Shown piece after piece: positions 1 to 7,630 of a stretch of 13,328 nt of DNA (its first letter is position 1; each line of letters opens with the position of its first letter). The position numbers were made by a program, and so were the translations under genes. Origin of the DNA: Alphaproteobacteria bacterium (GTDB lineage Bacteria > Pseudomonadota > Alphaproteobacteria > Rhizobiales > Devosiaceae); assembly GCA_024279575.1 (NCBI GenBank), contig JAJRRJ010000219.1:1-13328 (forward strand), in the 5' to 3' direction. The notes under the pieces were generated by a model. The model ran no database searches. It was given only the letters and a program-made list of their open reading frames with translations, and was not told the DNA's origin.

Positions 1-261
1 ATTGCCGATGAAATTATTGTAACGGACGACAATCCCAGAACAGAAGATGCTGCAGCGATTCGCGCCCAGATAATGGGGGCTTGCAAAAACGCTCAAGAGG
101 TTGGAGATCGTGGCGAAGCGATTGCTGTTGCGATTAAATTATTGCAAAAGGGCGATGTTTTGCTGATTGCTGGCAAAGGACACGAGGACTATCAGATTAT
201 CGGCACCAACAAGGTTCCCTATTCGGACCATGAGCAGGTGGCAAAAGCTGTTCGTGCGTGA
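1..261 (+). CDS. murE: MurE, UDP-MurNAc-tripeptide (meso-diaminopimelate) ligase, C-terminal part
   Basis: The reading frame is open from the first base, so only the last 86 residues are present. MurE is the cytoplasmic ATP-dependent ligase that adds the third stem-peptide residue to UDP-MurNAc-L-Ala-D-Glu. Residues 10-13 of the fragment are DNPR inside TDDNPRTED, the motif that recognises meso-diaminopimelate in Gram-negative MurE, so the wall is expected to be DAP-type. Further on is the conserved GKGHEDYQ segment (nt 172-195), also typical of the MurE C-terminal domain. The TGA stop at 259-261 is followed at once by the murF start, which suggests cotranscription and translational coupling. 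The Mur ligase P-loop and central domain lie upstream of the window. The identification is secure from these motifs and from the position before murF. Confidence 0.95.
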   Translation: MADEIIVTDDNPRTEDAAAIRAQIMGACKNAQEVGDRGEAIAVAIKLLQKGDVLLIAGKGHEDYQIIGTNKVPYSDHEQVAKAVRA

Positions 262-264
262 GTG

Positions 265-1677
265 ATGAGTAATCTCTTTTCCATTGAGGAACTGGTCAAC
301 GCGACCGGTGGATATGCTGAAAATATAGGTGCCGATGGTATTTCATCCATCTCCATAGATAGTCGAACTCTGGAGCCGGGGGGGCTTTATGTGGCGATCA
401 AGGGGGGGCGGTTTGACGGGCACGGCTTTGTGCACAAGGCCGTGGTTAACGGGGCTGCGGTGGCGCTGGTGTCTAAAGAAAAGGCACGTGAGTTGGCAGG
501 ACTTCCGCTTATTATTGTTCCCGATGCATTGGCGGGGCTGGTGGATATTGCGCGGGCGGCGCGGGCACGTTCTAAAGCAAAGATTGTTGCGATAACCGGG
601 AGTGCGGGCAAAACCACTACTAAATGCATGGTGGCACAAATATTGGAGCGAGGTGGAAAAACCCATGCTTCAATCAAAAGTTATAATAACCATTGGGGGG
701 TGCCGCTGATGCTGGCCAACATGCCAAAATCAGCTGACTACGGGGTGTTTGAAATCGGGATGAACCATGGGGGGGAAATTACGCCTCTGGTTGAATTGGT
801 GCGTCCTGATGTTGCTTTGATCACTTCAATTGGCCCCGCCCACGTGGGGAATTTTGACGGAATTGAAGGAATTGCCGAGGCGAAGGCGGAAATTTTGCAA
901 GGACTGGAGCCGGGTGGCGTCGCCATTGTCAATGCCGATCACGATTTTGAAAAACTGTTCCGACATGATGCAAAGCGGCGCGGGGGCATTAAATACATGA
1001 CTTTTGGCTTTGCTAAATCTGCGGATGTCGGTATTTTTGGCTACGCGGATACAGAAAATGGCAGCCGTGGGCAGGCCCGTTTTGGAGGGGATTCAGTAAA
1101 TTTAAATCTGTCGGTCAAGGGGAGGCATATGGTCTCCAATGCGGTTGGTGCGCTTTGTATAGCTGACGTATTTGGGGTGGATTTTGCGTTGGCGGTTGAG
1201 GGGCTGGCAAATTTCACCTCCTCTGAAGGGCGCGGACAGGTGTTCAATTATGTCAGTGGTACAAAGACACTGGTGCTGATGGATGAAAGCTATAACGCAA
1301 ACCCTGCGTCCATGCAGGCAGTGTTGCAGGTTTTTTCAGGGATGAGCACTGAAGCGGGGACGAAGGTTCTTGTTCTTGGGGATATGCTGGAGCTGGGGGA
1401 ACAGTCGGCTCAATTGCATAGGGAACTTGTGGATCATATTGTTAAGAGTAGCGCCAGGGAAGTGTTTCTTGTGGGTGAGCAAATGGGTTGCTTAAAGGGT
1501 GTGTTAGCGGATTTTATGAAAGTAAAATGGGTGGCGACATCTGACAAAATTGCCGATGAAATCACCTTGGGTCTTGATTATGGAGATATAGTTATGGTCA
1601 AAGGGTCGTTAGGAGTTGATCTGGCCCGAATTGTGGCAGCAATTCGCAAAAAATTTGACATACCGGAAACGGTCTGA
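265..1677 (+). CDS. murF: MurF, UDP-MurNAc-tripeptide:D-Ala-D-Ala ligase
   Basis: MurF catalyses ATP-dependent addition of D-Ala-D-Ala to UDP-MurNAc-tripeptide in the cytoplasm, completing the pentapeptide precursor. The protein is about 470 residues, normal for the family. The N-terminal domain has DSRTLEPGGLYVAIKG near residues 32-47. The central domain has the P-loop ITGSAGKTTTK near 110-120, YNNHWGVPL near 140 and the metal/phosphate-binding EIGMNHGGEI near 163-172. The C-terminal domain has ESYNANPAS near 340 and LGDMLELG near 370. I chose ATG 265; a GTG at 262 directly before it is also in frame and abuts the murE stop, so the start is uncertain by one codon. A 39-bp non-coding spacer separates it from mraY. 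No defect is seen. Confidence 0.96.
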   Translation: MSNLFSIEELVNATGGYAENIGADGISSISIDSRTLEPGGLYVAIKGGRFDGHGFVHKAVVNGAAVALVSKEKARELAGLPLIIVPDALAGLVDIARAARARSKAKIVAITGSAGKTTTKCMVAQILERGGKTHASIKSYNNHWGVPLMLANMPKSADYGVFEIGMNHGGEITPLVELVRPDVALITSIGPAHVGNFDGIEGIAEAKAEILQGLEPGGVAIVNADHDFEKLFRHDAKRRGGIKYMTFGFAKSADVGIFGYADTENGSRGQARFGGDSVNLNLSVKGRHMVSNAVGALCIADVFGVDFALAVEGLANFTSSEGRGQVFNYVSGTKTLVLMDESYNANPASMQAVLQVFSGMSTEAGTKVLVLGDMLELGEQSAQLHRELVDHIVKSSAREVFLVGEQMGCLKGVLADFMKVKWVATSDKIADEITLGLDYGDIVMVKGSLGVDLARIVAAIRKKFDIPETV

Positions 1678-1716
1678 AAGAACTTTCGTCGGGGCGTTAC
1701 GGGAAAAAACTAGGTT

Positions 1717-2805
1717 ATGTTCTATTTTCTTGAACAGCTTGGAGACGGTTTTGGCTTCTTCAACGTATTTCGCTACATAACATTTCGCACCGGCGGGGCT
1801 GTTATAACTGCATTGTTTATTATGGCTTTGTTTGGTCCGGGAGCCATTGCACGGCTGGCCAAATTGCAGGGGAACGGGCAACCTATTCAGCTCGATGGTC
1901 CCCAAGGTCACATTCTTAAAAAAGCAGGTACGCCAACCATGGGCGGGCTGATGATTTTGGCCAGCATCGTGATTTCGACAATTCTTTGGGCGGACCTGAG
2001 CAATCCCTATATTTGGGTCGTGTTGTTTGTTACCGTCGGGTTTGGCGCCATTGGGTTTTATGATGATTATCTAAAGGTGATAAAATCCTCCAATGACAAC
2101 GGGTTCAGTGGCAAAACCAGGCTGATGCTTGAAGCAATTGTTGGAGTGTTGGCCTGCATTGCACTGGCTCGAATTTCCCAGGCAGAATTATCCACGTCGC
2201 TATTATTTCCCTTTGTCAAAGATTTGTCGATTGATCTGGGCTATTTTTTCTTTGCATTTGGAGCTTTTGTGATTTTTGGTGCCGGTAATGCGGTTAATCT
2301 CACTGATGGTCTGGATGGTCTGGCGATTGTGCCGGTAATGATTGCAGCGGCTTGTTTTGGGTTGATTGCTTATCTGGTGGGTAACATCACTTTTTCTGAT
2401 TATCTTTTGGTGAATTTTGTTCCGGGCACCGGGGAGTTGGCCGTATTGTGCGGGGCGCTGATTGGGGCGGGTCTCGGATTCTTGTGGTTTAATGCCCCCC
2501 CGGCGCAGATTTTTATGGGTGATACCGGGTCATTGGCACTTGGTGGCGCTTTGGGGTCAATTGCAGTGGCGACAAAACATGAAATCGTGCTGGCGATTAT
2601 TGGTGGTTTGTTCGTGTTGGAAACACTGTCAGTTATTGTGCAGGTGGTCAGTTTCAAACTGACGGGAAAACGAGTGTTTCGTATGGCTCCGATCCACCAC
2701 CATTTTGAACATTTGGGGTGGACGGAAAGCCAGATTGTTATTCGATTTTGGATCATTTCGGTAGTGTTGGCATTAATTGGACTCTCCTCGCTTAAGCTAC
2801 GCTAA
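1717..2805 (+). CDS. mraY: MraY, phospho-MurNAc-pentapeptide transferase
   Basis: MraY is the polytopic inner-membrane enzyme that transfers phospho-MurNAc-pentapeptide to undecaprenyl phosphate, forming lipid I. The 362-residue length matches the usual size of about 360. Conserved blocks are KKAGTPTMGG (68-77), FYDDYLK with the acidic pair (114-120), NAVNLTDGLDGLA (191-203), APPAQIFMGDTGSLALGG (260-277) and the histidine motif MAPIHHHFEHLGW (323-335). Hydrophobic helices fill the stretches between them. The ATG at 1717 is preceded by a poor ribosome binding site (TAGG). It lies after murF as in most dcw clusters. The usual next gene, murD, is missing; a 143-bp gap leads directly to ftsW. Confidence 0.97.
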   Translation: MFYFLEQLGDGFGFFNVFRYITFRTGGAVITALFIMALFGPGAIARLAKLQGNGQPIQLDGPQGHILKKAGTPTMGGLMILASIVISTILWADLSNPYIWVVLFVTVGFGAIGFYDDYLKVIKSSNDNGFSGKTRLMLEAIVGVLACIALARISQAELSTSLLFPFVKDLSIDLGYFFFAFGAFVIFGAGNAVNLTDGLDGLAIVPVMIAAACFGLIAYLVGNITFSDYLLVNFVPGTGELAVLCGALIGAGLGFLWFNAPPAQIFMGDTGSLALGGALGSIAVATKHEIVLAIIGGLFVLETLSVIVQVVSFKLTGKRVFRMAPIHHHFEHLGWTESQIVIRFWIISVVLALIGLSSLKLR

Positions 2806-2948
2806 GCCCTGCCAAGCTCAACCCACCAGCCCTGTGCAAACCATCAGAATAAATCCTATTGATTCGTGAACTGGTAACCAGTGGCATGTAAACTGGTAAT
2901 CAGTTGTTCCCAATAATGGCACCAGCCGTAAATGGCGGTGGATGAAAT
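2806..2948 (+). other. Intergenic gap at the usual murD position
   Basis: This 143-bp stretch between mraY and ftsW shows no convincing gene and no recognisable murD remnant in the frames I read. In most proteobacterial dcw clusters murD (about 1.35 kb) lies here. The only structured element is a pair of near-identical dyads at 2866-2904, described separately. A GANTC site (GATTC, 2861-2865), the recognition sequence of the alphaproteobacterial methylase CcrM, lies just before the first dyad. I see no clear sigma-70 promoter and no stem followed by a T run. Confidence 0.7.
2866..2904. repeat. Tandem pair of 17-bp dyad-containing repeats, candidate operator
   Basis: Copy 1 is GTGAACTGGTAACCAGT (2866-2882) and copy 2 is GTAAACTGGTAATCAGT (2888-2904). 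They match at 15 of 17 positions with start-to-start spacing of 22 bp. Each contains an inverted repeat: ACTGGT-A-ACCAGT is perfect in copy 1 (2870-2882), and AACTG-N5-CAGTT is found in copy 2 (2891-2905). Spacing close to two helical turns would put two protein dimers on the same DNA face. The TGGT...ACCA half-sites resemble operators of GntR/FadR-type regulators, but the single-base centre is shorter than the classical FadR spacing. The repeats are a sequence fact. An operator role acting on ftsW, whose start is 44 bp downstream, is inference. Confidence 0.55.
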
Positions 2949-4106
2949 ATGTTCTCACGCGCCAAAAAAACACCGGTTGCCGAATGGTGGTGGACCATCG
3001 ACCGCGAACTTTTGGGCGCGCTGGTTTTGCTTTTACTGTGTGGTGTCGTCTTATCATTTGCGGCAAGTCCTCCGGTTGCTGAGCGATTGGGCTTGTCCTC
3101 CTGGCATTTTGTAATTCGCCATTGGTTGTTTGCTATTCCTACTTTGGTAGTTTTAATCGGTGCATCGTTTCTTTCTGTGCGTCAGGCGCGGGTTGCCGCT
3201 TTAGTTGTTTTGGTAGGCGCTATTGTTTTGCTGGTGGCAACGCTTCAATTTGGCATTCAGGTGAAGGGGTCGCGTCGCTGGATATCAATTCTTGGAATTA
3301 GCCTTCAACCATCTGAGTTTGTTAAACCCGCCTATGCCGTCATTGCCGCCTGGTTGTTTGCTGAGAAAATGAAGCACCCGGATATGCCCGCCCAGATCAT
3401 TGCATCGGCCCTGATGGTTTTGATTGCCGTTCTTCTGATGCTACAGCCTGATTTCGGGCAAACTGTACTGATGGTTGTGACATGGGCGGCCCTGTTGTTT
3501 CTGGCCGGGATTTCATGGTGGTTGATTGGATTGTTAATGGGAGTTGCGGCGGCGGGTGCCGGGTTGGCCTATTTGGTATTTCCCCATATTGCCCGTCGTA
3601 TTGATATTTTTATCAACCCTGAAAGTGGTGATAATTACCAGATGGACCGCGCGTTGCAATCTCTGCTTGAGGGGGGGTGGTTTGGTCGTGGCCCCGGCGA
3701 AGCGATTGTTCGGCGCTATGTGCCTGATGCACATGCGGATTGTGTTTTCTCAGCTGCTGCCGGTGAATTTGGTATTTTATTTTGTCTGGTTCTGGTGGGG
3801 CTTATCGGGTTTATTACGCTTCGTGCCCTGTTTTTGGCTCAACAGCAAACCGGGCTTTTTGCCAGACTGGCAGCGAGTACACTGGCTATTCAGTTCGGGG
3901 TGCAGTCGGGAATAAATCTGGCGGTGAATTTGAATCTTTTGCCGCCCAAAGGTATGACATTACCTTTTGTTTCTTACGGAGGGACTTCAATGCTGGCCAC
4001 GGCATTTGCCATGGGGCTTGTTCTAGCCCTGACCAGGCGCAAGCCTGAAGAGAGGCTGGCAACAGGTATTCCACGTTATCGCAATTCACTGGCGCAGGGC
4101 GCATAG
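2949..4106 (+). CDS. ftsW: FtsW, septal peptidoglycan glycosyltransferase (SEDS family)
   Basis: FtsW is the inner-membrane SEDS polymerase that builds septal glycan strands from lipid II with its partner FtsI. The 385-residue protein has a short cytoplasmic N-terminus and about ten hydrophobic segments. Family motifs are GSRRWISILGISLQPSEFVK (107-126), LMLQPDFGQT (163-172), the large periplasmic loop GDNYQMDRALQSLLEGGWFG (227-246) followed by VPDAHADCVF (258-267), and LLPPKGMTLPFVSYGGTSML (330-349). Asp264 in PDAHAD corresponds to the essential acidic residue of SEDS polymerases. After it, this protein reads DCVFSAAAGEFG where the usual pattern is DFIFAxxxEExG, so one of two conserved acidic positions is glycine. 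The ATG at 2949 is preceded by a weak GGTGG ribosome binding site. The stop is 9 bp before murG. Confidence 0.95.
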   Translation: MFSRAKKTPVAEWWWTIDRELLGALVLLLLCGVVLSFAASPPVAERLGLSSWHFVIRHWLFAIPTLVVLIGASFLSVRQARVAALVVLVGAIVLLVATLQFGIQVKGSRRWISILGISLQPSEFVKPAYAVIAAWLFAEKMKHPDMPAQIIASALMVLIAVLLMLQPDFGQTVLMVVTWAALLFLAGISWWLIGLLMGVAAAGAGLAYLVFPHIARRIDIFINPESGDNYQMDRALQSLLEGGWFGRGPGEAIVRRYVPDAHADCVFSAAAGEFGILFCLVLVGLIGFITLRALFLAQQQTGLFARLAASTLAIQFGVQSGINLAVNLNLLPPKGMTLPFVSYGGTSMLATAFAMGLVLALTRRKPEERLATGIPRYRNSLAQGA

Positions 4107-4115
4107 GCGGGCGGT

Positions 4116-5204
4116 ATGGGAATTTATGTTTTGATGGCCGGGGGGACAGGTGGACACCTTTTTCCGGCTATGGCGTTGGCTCAGGAGCTTAACCGGCGCG
4201 GGCATGAGGTGCATCTGGCGACGGATGAGCGCGTTAAATCCTATGGGGGGGATTTTCCGGCAAAAAAGACCCATATTATTCCAGCAGCAACCCCCTCTTT
4301 GCGAAATCCGGTAAAATTTATCGGGGCGGGTTTTACAATTTTGCGCGGGGTAGTGGTCAGCTTTTCCATGTTGGGTAAAGTAAAACCGGACGCGGTAATC
4401 GCATTTGGCGGATACCCCAGTTTCCCCCCTTTCCTGGCGGCGAGTCTGAGAGGTATCCCGGGGATGTTGCACGAACAAAATGCGGTGATGGGACGGGCCA
4501 ATCGGGCATTGGCGCGTTTTGCTAAAATTCTGGCTTTGCAATTTGAGCATACCAAAGGAACAGATGGGTTTGGTGGCGCAAAAATTGTTACGGGCAATCC
4601 AGTTCGAGACCGGGTGATTGAGGTCGCACATATTCCATACCCTTCAATTGGAGAAAATTCAGCGCTGAAACTTTTGGTTTTTGGTGGTAGCCAGGGCGCC
4701 CGGGCATTGTCTGATCTGGTGCCACCAGCGGTGGCTGCTCTGCCGGAAGATATAAAAAAACGCCTGCTGGTTACTCAGCAATGCCGTTCTGAAGATTTGG
4801 AACGCGTTACTGCAGCTTATCGCGAGGCGCGTATAAATGTTGAATTGTCAACCTTTTTTGATGATTTGCCGACACGGATGGCACAGGCTCATCTGGTGAT
4901 TGCGCGGGCCGGCGCATCAAGCATTGCTGAATTGGGGGTGTTGGGACGGCCTGCAATTCTAGTGCCGTTACCGGGGTCTCTGGATCAGGACCAACGGGCA
5001 AATGCCAGTATAATGGAAAGTGCCGGGGGTGGGTGGCTGATGGATGAGGCCACTCTTTCACCGCAATCTCTTGGCAAGCGGCTAGCGGGATTGCTAGGAG
5101 ATGCACAAGGGCTTAAAACGGCAGCGGCGAAAGCAAAAATCGTTGGACGTGCAGATGCTGTTGAACGACTGGCGGATGCTGCAGAGGCGCTTGGCGCCAA
5201 ATAA
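4116..5204 (+). CDS. murG: MurG, lipid II synthase (UDP-GlcNAc transferase)
   Basis: MurG is a peripheral membrane GT-B glycosyltransferase that adds GlcNAc from UDP-GlcNAc to lipid I, making lipid II on the cytoplasmic face. The 362 residues show the standard order: glycine loop MAGGTGGHLFPA (7-18), AFGGYPSFP (96-104), HEQNAVMGRANR (119-130) and TGNPVRD (159-165) in the acceptor domain. The donor domain has GGSQGAR (190-196), RAGASSIAELG (264-274) and the uracil/diphosphate-contacting LPGSLDQDQRANA (285-297). The ATG at 4116 lies 9 bp after the ftsW stop, so the two are likely cotranscribed. No unusual feature is seen. Confidence 0.97.
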   Translation: MGIYVLMAGGTGGHLFPAMALAQELNRRGHEVHLATDERVKSYGGDFPAKKTHIIPAATPSLRNPVKFIGAGFTILRGVVVSFSMLGKVKPDAVIAFGGYPSFPPFLAASLRGIPGMLHEQNAVMGRANRALARFAKILALQFEHTKGTDGFGGAKIVTGNPVRDRVIEVAHIPYPSIGENSALKLLVFGGSQGARALSDLVPPAVAALPEDIKKRLLVTQQCRSEDLERVTAAYREARINVELSTFFDDLPTRMAQAHLVIARAGASSIAELGVLGRPAILVPLPGSLDQDQRANASIMESAGGGWLMDEATLSPQSLGKRLAGLLGDAQGLKTAAAKAKIVGRADAVERLADAAEALGAK

Positions 5205-5227
5205 TTGAGTATGGGAATAAATTTAAG

Positions 5228-6649
5228 ATGAAAATGCCTCGCGAACTTGGGCCGGTTCACTTTGTGGGCATTGGCGGCATCGGAATGAGTGGAATTGCTG
5301 AAATTTTGCACTCGCAGGGTTATAAGGTTCGTGGCTCCGATATGGCTGGAAACCCAAATGTTGTACGGCTCAGGGAAATGGGCATCGAGGTTGTTATCGG
5401 GCAAGCGCGCGAAAATTTGGGTGATGCGGCGGTTGTTGTTATTTCATCGGCTATTAAAAAAGATAATCCTGAATTAATGGAGGCGCGCCGCCGGGCTTTG
5501 CCGGTTGTGCGGCGGGCAGAAATGCTGGCGGAAATCATGCGGTTCAAGAATGCTATTGCCATTGGGGGAACCCATGGCAAAACTACCACCACCTCTCTGG
5601 TTTCGGCGCTTCTTGATGCGGGGAATATGGACCCCACGGTGATAAATGGCGGTATTATCAATGCCTATGGCACCAATGCGCGACTTGGGGATGGGGACTG
5701 GATGGTGGTTGAGGCAGATGAAAGCGATGGCACGTTTACCAAGCTGCCCGCAGATGTTGCCGTGGTCACAAATATGGATCCAGAACATTTAGATCACTAC
5801 GGGAATTTTGAAGAGGTCAAAAAGGCTTTTTATCAGTTTGTGGAAAATGTGCCTTTTTACGGGTTTGCCGTTATGTGCGTGGATCATCCCGAAGTGCAGG
5901 CGCTGGTAGGGGAAATTCAGGACCGGCGGGTGATCACATATGGGCAAAACCCGCAGGCCGATGTGCGCCTGGAAAATATCAGCAATGACAATGGTGTTAC
6001 CAGGTTTGATGTGGAAATGCGTGATCGGGTGACCGGGGAGCAAAAAAACATTCGCTCAATTTTATTACCCATGCCAGGGCTGCATAATGCGCTTAATGCT
6101 ACGGCGGCAATTACGGTTGCGGATCAGTTGGGAGTCAGTGCCGATGCTATCCGTAAAGGGCTGTCAGAATTTGGCGGAGTAAAGCGCCGCTTTACCCGCG
6201 TTGGGGAAGTGAATGGCGTGGTGATTATTGATGATTATGGGCACCATCCTGTAGAAATTTCCTATGTGCTGGAGGCTGCTCGCCACTCGGCGAAAAAAGA
6301 TGTAATTGCTATTATGCAACCGCACAGATATTCGCGGTTGAGTGAATTATTCGAAGAATTTGCAGCGTGTTTCAACCACGCCGATAGTGTGGTTATTGCG
6401 CCGGTTTTTAGCGCCGGGGAAGCCCCCATTGAGGGGATTGATCACCGGGAGTTGGCCCGTAGAATTCGTGCGCTTGGCCATCGTGACGTTGTAACAATTG
6501 AACAGCCTGAAGAACTTGCGGACCTGGTTTCCAGGCGCGCAAGTGCAGGGGACTATGTGGTATTTCTGGGGGCTGGGAATATAACGCAGTGGGCCGGGAA
6601 GTTGCCAGCTGAACTTCAGGCTCTGCATCGTGCTGAGGGGACCCAATAG
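5228..6649 (+). CDS. murC: MurC, UDP-N-acetylmuramate:L-alanine ligase
   Basis: MurC begins stem-peptide synthesis by ligating L-Ala to UDP-MurNAc with ATP in the cytoplasm. The 473 residues match the family. The N-terminal nucleotide-binding loop is VGIGGIGMSGIA (13-24). The ATP P-loop is GGTHGKTTTTS (113-123). EADESDGTF (162-170) and TNMDPEHLDHYG (181-192) form the MurC-type catalytic region. The second half carries GLHNALNATAA (284-294), DDYGHHPVE (335-343), QPHRYSR (364-370) and VFLGAGNI (445-452). The 23-bp spacer after murG holds only a weak purine-rich ribosome binding site. The TAG stop is directly followed by the murB ATG, so translation of the two genes is probably coupled. Confidence 0.97.
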   Translation: MKMPRELGPVHFVGIGGIGMSGIAEILHSQGYKVRGSDMAGNPNVVRLREMGIEVVIGQARENLGDAAVVVISSAIKKDNPELMEARRRALPVVRRAEMLAEIMRFKNAIAIGGTHGKTTTTSLVSALLDAGNMDPTVINGGIINAYGTNARLGDGDWMVVEADESDGTFTKLPADVAVVTNMDPEHLDHYGNFEEVKKAFYQFVENVPFYGFAVMCVDHPEVQALVGEIQDRRVITYGQNPQADVRLENISNDNGVTRFDVEMRDRVTGEQKNIRSILLPMPGLHNALNATAAITVADQLGVSADAIRKGLSEFGGVKRRFTRVGEVNGVVIIDDYGHHPVEISYVLEAARHSAKKDVIAIMQPHRYSRLSELFEEFAACFNHADSVVIAPVFSAGEAPIEGIDHRELARRIRALGHRDVVTIEQPEELADLVSRRASAGDYVVFLGAGNITQWAGKLPAELQALHRAEGTQ

Positions 6650-7627
6650 ATGAGTTTTCCCGACCTTTTAGAGCAATTTTCCGATTGGATCGGGGACGTC
6701 CGGGGCCGACTAACACCAAATCAGAAGCTTTCCGAAGTGACCTGGTTTCGTGTTGGAGGTCCGGCTCAACTGCTCTTTATGCCGGCCGATGAAGAAGATT
6801 TGGCCTTTTTTCTGAATCACTTGCCCGCAAATATTAACGTTACAGTTATTGGCCTTGGTTCAAATCTTTTGATCCGGGATGGGGGGGTGGAAGGTGTTGT
6901 CATTCGCCTCAGTGCCAAAGGATTTGGGCATAGTGAAGTATTGCAGAACCATCAATTGCGGGTCGGGTGCGCGATGCCTGATGTGCGGGTCGCAAATGCA
7001 GCGGCGCAGGCAGGTATTGATGGCTTGACCTTTTATCGGGGGATTCCAGGGGGAATTGGTGGCGCCTTGTATATGAATGCGGGGTGTTATGGTACTGAAA
7101 CCAAGGATCGGGTGGTTGAGTTGCGCGGGGTAGCGCGGGATGGCTCAATTATTACATTGAGCAACAAGGACATGGCCTACGAATATCGCAAATCCCATGG
7201 ACCAAAAGGGCTGATATTTACGTCCGCTGTTTATCAGGGGTTTGCGGGCAAAACTAACGACATCAAATTCAAAATGAACGAAATTACTGAACAGCGCGAA
7301 GGCTCCCAGCCGACTAAAGCGCGTACCGGCGGATCAACATTCAAAAACCCGCCGGGGAAATCCAGCTGGAAACTCATTGATGAAGCGGGGTGTCGCGGTT
7401 TGAAGGTGGGTAATGCGCAAATGTCTGAAAAGCACTGTAATTTCATGCTTAATCTGGGGGAGGCGCATTCCTATGATATTGAAACCCTTGGTGAAAGTGT
7501 GCGGAGCCGGGTGCGGGAAAAATCAGGAATTGATCTAATTTGGGAAATTCGACGAATGGGACAGTTTGAGGCTGGAAAAGAGGTGCGTGAGTTCCTAGAT
7601 GGAGATGTATTCACCGGGAAAGTGTAA
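6650..7627 (+). CDS. murB: MurB, UDP-N-acetylenolpyruvoylglucosamine reductase
   Basis: MurB is an FAD- and NADPH-dependent cytoplasmic reductase that converts UDP-GlcNAc-enolpyruvate to UDP-MurNAc. Visible motifs over 325 residues are NTWFRVGGPA-type SEVTWFRVGGPA (28-39), the FAD-binding GLGSNLLIRDGG (68-79) and GIPGGIGGALYMNAG (131-145). YRKS lies at 179-182, and GSTFKNP at 228-234 carries the catalytic Ser/Thr region. The C-terminal WEIRRMG (298-304) supplies the catalytic Glu (Glu299). The compact architecture fits the type II MurB common in alphaproteobacteria. The ATG follows the murC stop with no spacer. The next gene starts 3 bp after its TAA. Confidence 0.96.
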   Translation: MSFPDLLEQFSDWIGDVRGRLTPNQKLSEVTWFRVGGPAQLLFMPADEEDLAFFLNHLPANINVTVIGLGSNLLIRDGGVEGVVIRLSAKGFGHSEVLQNHQLRVGCAMPDVRVANAAAQAGIDGLTFYRGIPGGIGGALYMNAGCYGTETKDRVVELRGVARDGSIITLSNKDMAYEYRKSHGPKGLIFTSAVYQGFAGKTNDIKFKMNEITEQREGSQPTKARTGGSTFKNPPGKSSWKLIDEAGCRGLKVGNAQMSEKHCNFMLNLGEAHSYDIETLGESVRSRVREKSGIDLIWEIRRMGQFEAGKEVREFLDGDVFTGKV

Positions 7628-7630
7628 TGC

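Noticed and set aside
2788..2804. Stem-like CTTAAGC...GCTAAG at the end of mraY, as a terminator
   Set aside because: The stem is imperfect, lies in the coding end and has no T tract.
4086..4631. Long minus-strand ORF of 181 codons antisense to murG
   Set aside because: It lies opposite a fully conserved murG, shows no family motif and has the composition of a shadow frame.
5191..5200. Perfect 10-bp palindrome TTGGCGCCAA at the end of murG
   Set aside because: Single copy within coding sequence, with no T run; likely chance.
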